This document shows positions 1 through 8,808 of a DNA stretch of 64,000 nt, piece by piece. The notes beneath the pieces are model-generated. The model was not told the DNA's origin, did not search any database, and worked only from the letters and a program-made list of their open reading frames with translations. The position numbers and the translations under genes were made by a program. Position 1 is the stretch's first letter. Every line of letters starts with the position of its first letter. Origin of the DNA: Mesostigma viride (Eukaryota > Streptophyta > Mesostigmatophyceae > Mesostigmatales > Mesostigmataceae); NCBI GenBank assembly GCA_009746045.1, contig RPFO01000645.1, positions 568,185 through 632,184 on the forward strand. Reading direction: 5' to 3'.

Positions 1-1454
1 GTGTAGATACGATGCCGTGAACCTTCAGGAACGCGGCCTCGGGCTGAAAATGGCATGCACACGCACAAGTCCAACATCGGGATCAGGTTACAACCGAAAG
101 CGGTGAGAGCACCCCCCCCTTCACATACTCTTCACAGCCATCAAGGTGCCACAAACAGTACCGTTTTCCTCGGGATGCCTTTCGCAATAACCGATATAGC
201 TCTTCTTTAGTGCTTCGGAAACGGCCTTGAATAAGCGGGGCTGCTGGCGGACATCATCGTGCCGACCATTCGGTCACCTGTAAAGATAGCATGTCGTGAC
301 GTGTAGTGGCTTCTACGTGCATACGGCTGAAGCATCCCATGGCCTAACGCTATAGATGCTCAAGAAACATGCATGGGCCGAGTGTGCCCAGCTTTTTCCA
401 ATTCGACATTTCAATCGCTCGGCTGAAGAGTCAAGGCCCACGGGCGTGGAAACATGACGATACTTACTTGCCAAAATCATCCCATAGCAAAGGTAGCCAG
501 CTCGGTCGGCCTGACAATTTCATTTGCAGACTTGATGACACCGGGGCTGCCATTTTCTCCCTTGCTGGACATGGTCGTCACTTGCCGGGGCAGCTTCACC
601 ATGGAGGCGGGCCTTGATCCGAGTGGCAGCAAGGTGGCTCGCTTCGTTGGGGAACAATACCTCAGCACAGCCCTGTTTAGGATTCTAGAGGATGCCGCGA
701 TACCTAAAGCTTGACGAGGCGTGATGTACGGCTTGCACACCACGCACGCACTCATTGCTCCTTTCTCGAAAGGAAAGATGCCTGGCGCATGCAATTTCAG
801 GCAATTTATGGATATGGCGGAGAGCCGGGGGGGTTATCAACGCCGCTTCGTGATGTGCAGACAGTATCTATCCCCGGCAGCCATTGACGTGGCGAACTGG
901 GGGACTCCATCATATGCATGCCCTGGTTCTCCACAACCTGGAAATGCCACGAAGGCAGATTGTGCGAGATACGCTCGACAGCATGCGAAATTGATGTTGT
1001 TCAGTAATTTTATAAATAACGTGATATTACTTCCCTGCAAGTACCACTAATTAAGACCACTATTGTCCGTATCGCCACTTGTCGGGAACATCAGGTAGAT
1101 TGTCAAACATCAACTCGTTCTCGTCATTTCCCGGAAAGTTTTAAAATATTATGCTGGCTGGTCGCGACTCGCGAACGTATGTCAGCATTTGGGGAACGTT
1201 GCGTACAGTAATTTGGAATGCCACCGCCCGCGTGTTTAGCGTAATGCAATAAGACGGAAATGGCGGACTGCTAAAAGCACTGCCAATTTGCCGGCCGATC
1301 CTTCTGTCTCTTGTAGGAACGTGCCAATGTGCCCATACGGCTGGCAGAGAAAGTCTCCTGTGCTGCTCTAGGTTGGAGCTCGTGCTGAATGTACACGGCT
1401 TGGGTGCGGGGCGTGCGATGAGGACCAGTTCAGGGAGACCGCTGTGTTAATGAC
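1..1454. other. No recognised gene
   Basis: No domain or conserved motif is recognisable on either strand. An open frame at 454-714 (+) encodes 86 residues with mixed composition and could be the last exon of a gene that begins left of the window, but nothing identifies it and no splice partner is visible. The remainder is ordinary unique-looking sequence upstream of the HPAT-like gene and probably includes its promoter. Confidence 0.4.
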
Positions 1455-3245
1455 ATGCCCATGTTTTCCCTGATATCTGGCGCCGTCCGATTGGTTACCG
1501 CGAGAAAAGATGAAGGCAATGCTCCCCAACCACTCACCCCCACGAGGCATGGCAGGCGAGCCGGCAATCTCCTCCTTTTGTCTATCCTGGTGGCATCGTT
1601 CGCGGTGGCATCCTTCTTTGTTAAGGTCATCCACATACACTACCACGCGCCGCACGCGCCGCAGATGGTGGGCGTCCAAAGGACTGTCAAGCTGCGGACG
1701 GCGGCCTTCCCTGAGATGACAAACGGCGGCTCTGTCTGCCCGGAATGCGACAAGGCGACAGCTAGCAGCAACTTGGATGCAATCTTGCAAAGAGTGAGCA
1801 GTGGGCCTGATGGGCTAGAGCTCGGGCAGCTTTCTTCCGCGTCAGATAACCTCTCGCCTGACCGACCGGCTGGCTCAAGTCAAAGTCCTCAAACTCTCGC
1901 TGCTGGTGTGGCATCGGCTGGACCGGCGCCGGGCGTGCAACCGGACGCAACGCGGCCCATCCCTTCCTTCGCCAGTGGCTCCAGCGCGCCAGGTCCAGAC
2001 CCGGGCGCGCAGCGTCCTTTACAGTTACAGACGGCATCTCTGCCACGAGCCCTGTCAGCTTGGGAAACCATGCTGCTGCCAAACGCGGCATCCTCCCCGC
2101 CGCCTGTCCAGCCCCTGGCCAGGTGGCAGCCCAGAAACGCGGTCGCGCTACGTGCGGGCACCTTCCGCAGGGGCCGCGCGCCCCGCCGTGACGTCGACGG
2201 CATCCACGTGATCTGCACGTCGGACGGCAGCGCCGCCTTAAACTGGCAGACGGTGGTCATGTACCACAGCTTCCTCCAGGTGGCGCCCGCCAGCGACATG
2301 CACTGCTTCACGCGCATCCTCCATCGCAGCACGCCCGATGAGCTCATGCTGCGCGTGCCCACGCTGCGCGTCGATCCGCTCGACCCCGCGTGCGACGCCG
2401 GCGCGTCCCAGGCATGCCCCTACCCGGTGGCGGGGCGGCCGAAAGCGGTTGCGGACTGGGTCGCGTCAGGGGACCTGTGCAGCCGATGGATCCTGATGGT
2501 CGAGACCGACTACGTGTTTGTGCGGCCGATCCACCTGGCAAGCGTGATGCAGTCAGCACGACATGCCCTCGGTGCGAAGCCAGAACATGGCAGTGATGAC
2601 AACTCATCCCAACCGGGCGCCAATAGTAGTGCCAGCGGGCCCAGCTCGGTGGCAACCCAACCTTATGCTGGCGCGCCGCCCCTGCCTGAGATCCAAGCGG
2701 TGGGCTACCCCTGGAAGAACATCAAGCCGTCGCACGGCAAGACCGGCCGGCTCATGCGCCGCTACTTCCCCGAGTCCAAGGGCCCGCTGACGCTGGTGCC
2801 CGGCACAGGGAACGCGCCCGTGCTAATTCAGGCGCCCGCGCTGCGCCGCCTGCTCCCCCACTGGGTCAATGTGACGGCGGCCATGGAGACCGACCCGGAC
2901 GTGGTCTCCTCGCTCGGCTGGGTGCGCGAGATGTATGCCTACTCGGTCGCGTCCGCGCTGGCCAGGGTCCCCCACGTGCTCCCCCACTACCCCCACTCGC
3001 TGATCGCGATGCCCACCGTGCACAAGCGCATGGGCCACGCGCATATGATCCACTTCACGGGGCGGGTGGTGCTGGAGGATGGCGCACACAACAAGGTGTG
3101 GTCATTCAACAAGGCCTTCTGGCCCGGCGCGGCGCCTGAGCATATCCCGGAGCCACCGGCGGAGCTCTCATTTCCGACGATTCGGCTCCTGGTGGACACG
3201 ATCAACACGGCACTGCGGGAGTATGCCGCCAGCAAGGGTGGGTGA
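1455..3245 (+). CDS. HPAT: Hydroxyproline O-arabinosyltransferase-like type II Golgi glycosyltransferase
   Basis: A 596-aa intronless gene. Family members add L-arabinofuranose from a UDP-sugar to hydroxyproline of cell-wall and secreted glycoproteins in the Golgi. A short basic cytosolic tail is followed by one membrane segment at about 38-59 and a Pro/Ser/Ala-rich stem to about 245. The catalytic domain carries HPAT hallmarks: ICTSDGSAALNWQ (253-265), FTRILHRSTPDELM (285-298), RVDPLDPACD (305-314), the acidic substrate/metal motif VETDYVF (349-355), GNAPVLI (452-458) and LGWVREMYAYSVAS (487-500). About 40 Ser/Asn/Ala-rich residues (368-408) look like a low-complexity insertion. The ATG at 1455 gives a complete signal anchor, so I chose it. 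It is the only intronless gene of the five. Family assignment is strong; acceptor and linkage are inferred. Confidence 0.88.
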   Translation: MPMFSLISGAVRLVTARKDEGNAPQPLTPTRHGRRAGNLLLLSILVASFAVASFFVKVIHIHYHAPHAPQMVGVQRTVKLRTAAFPEMTNGGSVCPECDKATASSNLDAILQRVSSGPDGLELGQLSSASDNLSPDRPAGSSQSPQTLAAGVASAGPAPGVQPDATRPIPSFASGSSAPGPDPGAQRPLQLQTASLPRALSAWETMLLPNAASSPPPVQPLARWQPRNAVALRAGTFRRGRAPRRDVDGIHVICTSDGSAALNWQTVVMYHSFLQVAPASDMHCFTRILHRSTPDELMLRVPTLRVDPLDPACDAGASQACPYPVAGRPKAVADWVASGDLCSRWILMVETDYVFVRPIHLASVMQSARHALGAKPEHGSDDNSSQPGANSSASGPSSVATQPYAGAPPLPEIQAVGYPWKNIKPSHGKTGRLMRRYFPESKGPLTLVPGTGNAPVLIQAPALRRLLPHWVNVTAAMETDPDVVSSLGWVREMYAYSVASALARVPHVLPHYPHSLIAMPTVHKRMGHAHMIHFTGRVVLEDGAHNKVWSFNKAFWPGAAPEHIPEPPAELSFPTIRLLVDTINTALREYAASKGG

Positions 3246-4254
3246 GGTGGCTTGCGGGGGCATGCGGGGGCGTTATGTGATGTGCTACAGAAGCCCAAAT
3301 GAGACCTCTGTGGAAGGGGTCGCCTTGTGGAGAATGGTGAGGGCTCGAGATCGATAACTCTGGCCCAAGTGGGCGGCCTGTCGATCTATCTGGTGCGAGA
3401 TGGCGACCGGTTGCCATGCATGTGTGCATTGCTCTGATGTGTGTCGTCAATGTAGCTTTTGGCCTGCAAGTGGCGCGTCAAATGCATGAGGAAATGTGGC
3501 CTACGGACAAGTGTTTCGGAACAGCCACTGCACCATGATTGTCTTTTATTTATTTTGCTAGCCTTAACTTCGGATGTTAATTGGCTCATGTCGCCTGTTG
3601 CAACATGATGCGATAATAGTATTAATTTGTATAAGCGCACTGGGTGCAGCACTGCAGCTTTTCTTGGACGTTCATGGTGTTGTTGATGTAGTGAGTTGGT
3701 CAACACGACCTATTGATATTTGATAGTAGCTCCATCGACGGCGATTCCTTGTTTTAAATGGACGCCAGGTACTTATTTCCACTGGGGGTGCCTGCTGATA
3801 AAAGGGCGGGAGAGCGATCGCAGCAGTGGTGCGTATGTGTAACCTAACATCCTGACCGCTAGGAACAAATACTGAATTACTGATCACGAGAGTTTGAACA
3901 TTTTTTAGCCAAACCATCCAGCTATCTCGCTAGTTCGATAAACGTTAGCCAGCTGCATTATTTTTTGCATACACTGGTTGTCTCCTTGATACACAGCTCC
4001 ACAATTGGGCCATTGCATCTCCATTAACATTTCCATCGTATCCTGCATGGTTGTCTCTTTGATATCCTGCATGAACAGCTAGCTCATACAGTTAACAAGG
4101 ATCGATTAGATCTCAGCAGCGTATCATGCTCTAGCTAAATTTTCCACAGCGTGCCTGCACATGCATGCTGTAAGCCTGCATGCACTGTACTTAATTGTCT
4201 CATATAGCAGCTTATATTGATCAATTGGATTTCTATAGATCACATATGAAATTA
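3246..4254. other. Spacer downstream of the HPAT-like gene
   Basis: AT-richer unique sequence holding the 3' untranslated region of the HPAT-like gene. I see no open frame with recognisable content, no RNA gene and no repeat until TTAA-type tails begin near 4255. A clear poly(A) hexamer was not found close to the stop codon. Confidence 0.4.
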
Positions 4255-5024
4255 AATTAATTAATTCATTAATTAGACTCGTGCTCCCGTTGGGGAGTCA
4301 CGGAGCATTAACCCCGATGGATGGATGGATGGATGGATGGATGGGTGGGTGCAAACATTCCTACCGGTCTAATCTACATTGGCTACATACTACATCTATC
4401 TTACAGCATTCTAACTACAACATCTATCTAGGCAGCCGCCCGCTGCCCTAGGGGGAGCTATCTGGCGTGCCTCCCGCGGGATTGCACACGCGGGCGCTTC
4501 CCCACTGGGGGGGGCTCGTTGTCCTCTATGACCTGGGCCCACTTGGCCTTAATTGTCCATCATCTGAAGTCTTCCAAATCACGGAGAGGCCTAGGCCCCC
4601 CATGTCCTCCACTAGCTGTTCCTTGAAGGTGCGGGCCTTGCGGCGTCTAACATCACTGGGCCCAGCCCACGTCAGGAGGTGCCGGCCAGGCTGGGCTGGT
4701 CGCAGTCCTGCGGGGGGGCCACGTGAGGTGTCTACCTGGTTGGTGCGAGCTAGGTGCCCTACTAGCTGCAGGCGGCGTTGCTTACTGGTGCTGGTGATAT
4801 AGGGCATGCCCTGGTACAGGTCCTCATTGCGGACATGAGCAGCATATCCTACTCTGAAAATGGAACGAAGCATGCTGGTGACCGCGCCGTCCAGCTTGCG
4901 GGCCAGGTCGGCGGTGAGGGTCCACGTCTTGGCTCCATACGTGAGAACAGGAAGGACGAGGACCTTGAACAGGTCCTGTTTCTCGATCTTGCCCAGGGGC
5001 TTGCGCCACAGGGCCCGGTATGAT
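4255..5024 (-). pseudogene. 5'-truncated LINE: C-terminal reverse-transcriptase region plus 3' UTR
   Basis: Minus strand, reading downward from 5024. An open frame of about 166 codons (5024-4526) has the C-terminal signature of non-LTR retrotransposon RT proteins: DLFKVLVLPVLTYGAKTW, then a KLDGAVTSMLR segment, then LYQGMPY and RRLQLVGHLART. The 3' UTR contains a short (ATGG)n block at 4318-4345, then a terminal hairpin (CTCCC-CAAC-GGGAG in element sense) and a TTAA/TAAT tail at 4255-4275. The 5' end is cut off at the tail of the next element, so it is a dead copy. Confidence 0.75.
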
Positions 5025-5230
5025 CGAAATTAAAGAAAAGTAAATTAAAATATAAATTGGAATGAACGTGTCTCCGTTGGGAGTACATGTAGCCGTACAT
5101 ATCCCTGAGAATCGGCATATCACTTTTAATGCATTCTGGGCTACTTCCTGCAAGGGGCCTGCTCTGGGTGCACAAAGGGCCGGCACCTGCACTACTATGT
5201 ATTCCAGCTAGCAGCTACTTAAGGTGCGGA
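5025..5230 (-). mobile_element. LINE 3'-end fragment, family B
   Basis: Begins (in + coordinates) with an AT-rich tail at 5027-5058 and continues through a sequence shared with 13925-14115 (same orientation), 44400-44625 and 47750-47940 (both inverted). The element-sense 3' end has the hairpin ACTCC-CAAC-GGAG just before the tail. No coding sequence is left. 5231-5340 adds nothing recognised. Confidence 0.65.
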
Positions 5231-5344
5231 CATATGGTTCACCATGGTCCGGATTCTCCCGATTTCTGGCCTGCGCTGGTTGTCTCTTTGATATGGTTCA
5301 CCATGCGTCCAGGCATAGTTGTCTCACGTTTCATATGCTGGAAG

Positions 5345-6465
5345 ATCATCATTAATTAATTAATTAATTAATTAAACTCGTGCTCCCGTTGGGGAGTCAC
5401 GGAGCACCGAAGTGCTTTTAATCCCTGTGTGTGCACTACAGGAGAAAGGGCAGAGACCCCCAGTCTCCTTCATGCCGAAGGCATGCCACAGCTGCAATCG
5501 GGCGCGGCTAGCTAAAAGGACAGGCTAACGATCCGGCAAACTGTGGGTGCAATAAGACCCATGTGAGCATATCATAGCAAGGAGCGTGGGCAAGTAATCT
5601 GAACATAGCCAGGGCGTAGCATGGCTGTACTAGGACTAGGCTAAGGCTATGGCTGGTTGTGTACCGTGCGTTGGCGGCACGTGACTAGGTGTTGGCACAG
5701 CTAGGCAACATTCTAGGCATGGCTGCCTTAGCGGCAGTGACGCCAATGGTTACAAGCTAGGGCTATTGCTATTCTAGCCCGCTGCGGGCGTCCACATCTT
5801 GTGGTTGATCATCAGGTCCCCGCCCCTCCAGTACACCTTGGGCTTCTGGGGGTCCTGCTTATGGCGGAGGTATTCCGGCCACAGGTCGCGTCGCTGCTGT
5901 TGCTGAGCGGGGGTGAGGTCGTCATCCAGCGTCCAGGTGAGGTCGTGCAACCGCTTGCGACGAGAGAGGAACCGCTGCTTATCCTCAGGGGAGGGGAAGG
6001 TGAGTAGGACTGGTGGGGGAGCCGCCTTGTCCCGTGAGTGGGGAAGGCGGTGGCACCCACGCAGTTCTACCTCACCTACCAGGCCCATGAGGGTAAGAAG
6101 CTGGTTCTTGAGCTCGTCAGCAAGAGAGGTTGACGTCTCACCTGGCTTCTGGGGGAAGCGACGTAGCACCACTCGGCACTCGCGGCGAGCGCGGTCGGTG
6201 ACCTCCCGTTGCTGGGCCTGGCGGTGGTCCTCCAGCTCCTGGAGCTTTGTGGCGATGGCGTCGGTGGTGGAGGCGGTCGCTGACCGCAGCAGGTCCGCGT
6301 AGGAGAGCGGCGGGAGGTCGCCAGCATCCTGCCGGGGTGGCTGGGATGCAATGGTGGCCGTCTGCTCCGCTATCTTGGGGACCTGTGTGGCCAGGGCCTC
6401 GGTGTGGGCGGTGATGGCCTCAAGCTTCTTCAGGAGCACGCCACACTTGCCCTCCACCTGGTTAA
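5345..6465 (-). mobile_element. Half-LINE: ORF1-like gene with LINE-type 3' end
   Basis: One minus-strand element: an ORF1-like frame (stop at 5774) followed by a 3' UTR that runs to a (TTAA)n tail at 5350-5374, with the hairpin at 5383-5396. Its 3' UTR matches 6470-6768, 6810-7095 and 45425-45715. The 5' end is truncated at about 6465, where an oppositely oriented 3' end abuts it; together the two make an apparent 250-bp terminal inverted repeat that is probably only a head-to-head insertion. ORF1 is followed directly by the 3' end, without an RT frame in between. Confidence 0.65.
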
Positions 6466-6468
6466 GGC
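5774..6468 (-). pseudogene. LINE ORF1-like coiled-coil/nucleic-acid-binding protein, 5'-truncated
   Basis: About 230 codons, with no in-frame ATG near the start. The frame opens just after a stop at the truncation point. The N-terminal 110 residues are Gln/Glu/Ala-rich and look coiled-coil (TKLQELEDHRQAQQREVTDR). A compact domain then follows: CRVVLRRFPQKPGE, CHRLPHSRDKAAPPPVLLTF, FLSRRKRLHDLTWTLDDD and a WPEYLRHKQ...VYWRGGDL end. The same C-terminal motifs recur in the pseudogene at 41411-42830 and in the chimera ending at 46345. The order coiled coil, RRM-like, basic C-terminus resembles L1 ORF1p; that homology is inferred from layout. The frame is intact from 6468 to 5774. Confidence 0.6.
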
Positions 6469-6469
6469 G

Positions 6470-6768
6470 AGAAGATCATCATGGCCGAACAATGGCTAGG
6501 GCATGGCGTCTCTAGCAGAGAAGCTTGCCCACGCTCCTTGTTATGCTATGCTCACGGCATATGGGTCTTATTGCACCCACAGATTGCCGGATCGTTAGCT
6601 TGTCCGTTTAGCTAGCGCGGCCGAATGCAGCTGTGGCATGCCTTAGGCATGAAGAAGACTGGGGGTCTCTGCCCTTTCTCCTGTTGTGAACACACAGGGA
6701 TTAAAAGCACTTCGGTGCTCCGTGACTCCCCAACGGGAGCACGTGTTTAATTAATTAATTAATTATCG
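6470..6768 (+). mobile_element. LINE 3'-end fragment, family A
   Basis: A reverse-orientation copy of the 5350-5610 3' UTR, ending in the terminal hairpin (CTCCC-CAAC-GGGAG) and a TTAA tail at about 6749-6765. It contains no coding sequence. It abuts the 5' truncation point of the neighbouring half-LINE. Confidence 0.7.
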
Positions 6769-6809
6769 GGGGTACGTTAGCATGCATGCAACCTACATGC
6801 AATTAACAC

Positions 6810-7095
6810 CCATCATATCATTAATTAATGAATGAAACACGTGCTCCCGTTGGGGAGTCACGGAGCACCGAAGTGCTTTTAATCCCTGTGTGTGCACAAC
6901 AGGAGAAAGGGCAGAGACCCCCAGTCTCCTTCATGCCGGTAAGGCATGCCACACCTGCATTCGGGCACGCTAGCTAAACGGACACGCTAACGATCCGGCA
7001 ATTAATCTGTGCATGGGTGCAATATAAGACCCATGTGAGCATGGCATAACAAGGAGCGTGGGCAAGTAAACTGATCGGAAACCCATCATCATGGC
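6810..7095 (-). mobile_element. LINE 3'-end fragment, family A
   Basis: Another copy of the same 3' UTR as 5350-5610, in minus orientation, with the tail at about 6818-6834 and the hairpin just inside it. 7096-7424 holds no recognised gene or repeat. Confidence 0.7.
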
Positions 7096-7424
7096 CGAGC
7101 GTACAGTTGTCTTGGATAGTCCGGATGATCAACGCGGATCGAGTTGAGCACTATCTGCGACTCCAGACCTGGGCGAGTGCATGAGACATCGTGCCACTTG
7201 CATGCCTAATTGTGGGTGAAGTATCCGCGTAAAGAAACTAGTACCTCATCGGGTACTCCGTGGCATGCCTTCAGTGCATGTTCACGCACTTACTTATTTT
7301 ATTGATCAAGCTGTGAGACAACTACACTACGTGAGACAACTAACACTTAATTATGTTGGCCGGATCGAATAAGCGGTTGATCCTCGCGAAGTCATTCATG
7401 CATGCACAACCATGTGCTAGGTAT

Positions 7425-8067
7425 ATTAAATTAAAAATTAAAAATTAAATTATAACATGCCTCCGTGGGGAGGTCATGTAGCACATATTTCATGATGGAT
7501 GGGGTGGAGGAAGCCGCGTGATCGAACTATCCTAACTCTATCTAGAAAATCCTAACTGCACTACTCATCAAAACGTCTCCTCCGCTTGGGGGGAGGTGGC
7601 TTGCCCACAGGGTCGGGCGTGTGCGCCTTGACAATCTCCTTCCACCGCGTCTTGTCCTGCATGGCAGTCCAAAGACGGGAGAGAGAGTGGATGCGGTGCT
7701 CAAACTGGGCTGGGACCACTAGGTCGTCCAGCAACATCTGAACGTAGTTCGTGACAGGTTTCCCTACCCTTTTGGGAATGTCCTTGGGGCCAGGCCAGGT
7801 CAGAATGTGCCGCCCTGGCTGTCCAAGCCGCTGGGGGCCGGCCAGACCGAGGGTGGTGTCGACCTGGCTGGTGCGTGCAAGGTGTCCTACAAATGCTATC
7901 CTACGCTGCCTAATCTCGTCCGAAACACGAGGCATGCCATGATACAAAGACTCTGATGACGGACGCTCGGAAAAACCTACATTAAGGACCTGCCGGAGCA
8001 TCCTGTAAACTGTGCCGTCGAGCCGAGCTGCTAGGTATATGTGGTACAGATTCCCCATCGGGAGCAC
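7425..8067 (-). pseudogene. 5'-truncated LINE: RT C-terminus plus 3' UTR
   Basis: The minus-strand frame ends at 7561 and covers about 165 codons. It has the LINE C-terminal signature: LDGTVYRMLRQVL, LYHGMPRVSDEI, RRIAFVGHLARTSQVDT, QPGRHILTWPGP, then NYVQMLLDDLVVPAQFEHR and a basic end KPPPPKRRRRFDE. The same protein end is found at 48064-48264 (+) and partly at 46019-46200 (+). The 3' UTR carries the hairpin CCTCC-CCAC-GGAGG and an AT-rich tail (7425-7455). The first few codons of the open frame read into a 40-bp piece of another LINE 3' end (8051-8092), so there is no genuine start. Confidence 0.75.
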
Positions 8068-8688
8068 GAGTCTAATTAATTATTTAATGTGGTACATGCA
8101 GGTTATATCACATTGTCAGTATCAAATAGACAGTATGATTGCATGGCCGTCCGGCCGGCAGGGAGATATTGTCGTCCGGCCGGGGGATATAACTGCATGA
8201 ACTGTTTTTAATTAATTTCGTCTTACAGAAATTTTGCCGGCCTATACACACTATCTGGATTTTGTATGTCAAGTAATATACATGACGTAATGTAACATAT
8301 ATATTGTATTATATTCGACCTACAATACAATTACATAGGAGTTGTCTCACATAACATTGAACAACCGGCATGTTTTTTAACGCCCGTGCACGCGCGTGTT
8401 TCCCAGTACACATCTGCTTAACCCAGCCTAGTCCATTCTGGGCAGGCACCTGGAAAGGCCCCAGTAACAACACTGAGCTCGCGAAACCTACTACTGTGGC
8501 AAGCAGCCATACCTCAAAACTCCCCGGGCCATGTGCAGCCAGCGCTTGTCTCTGCCCAATCATTTACCATGATAGCACCCAGCCAATGCACACGCATGGA
8601 TTCAAGCTCCACTGCTTGTTAACAACCACCAAGTCTTGTCGGGGCAATGCCAGTGACCGTATCCTCGCGCCGATTTCTGCCGAGGACC
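8068..8688. other. Spacer between LINE nest and ARF-GEF 3' end
   Basis: Contains a remnant LINE tail at about 8075-8092, then unique sequence. No gene, RNA or tandem repeat is recognised. The right part lies just beyond the ARF-GEF poly(A) signal. Confidence 0.4.
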
Positions 8689-8694
8689 TTTATT
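8689..8694 (-). promoter_or_regulatory. AATAAA polyadenylation hexamer of the ARF-GEF gene
   Basis: The minus strand reads AATAAA about 115 bases past the ARF-GEF stop codon (8809-8811), a normal position for a 3' UTR signal. Many core chlorophyte algae use TGTAA instead, so this mildly favours a prasinophyte or streptophyte source. Confidence 0.5.
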
Positions 8695-8808
8695 GAAACA
8701 AAAAATCGTCCCTGTCGTGACCATTTATGGTCACGCACACATCCCCCACCCCCCTCCCCCGCCCCTCACCCCTCCCATCCCTCATATCCATAATCTGCCA
8801 GCAGCCCG

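Noticed and set aside
5345-6768. TIR DNA transposon encoding the ORF1-like protein
   Set aside because: The 250-bp inverted ends are each LINE 3' UTRs with hairpin and TTAA tail found elsewhere singly; head-to-head insertion explains them.
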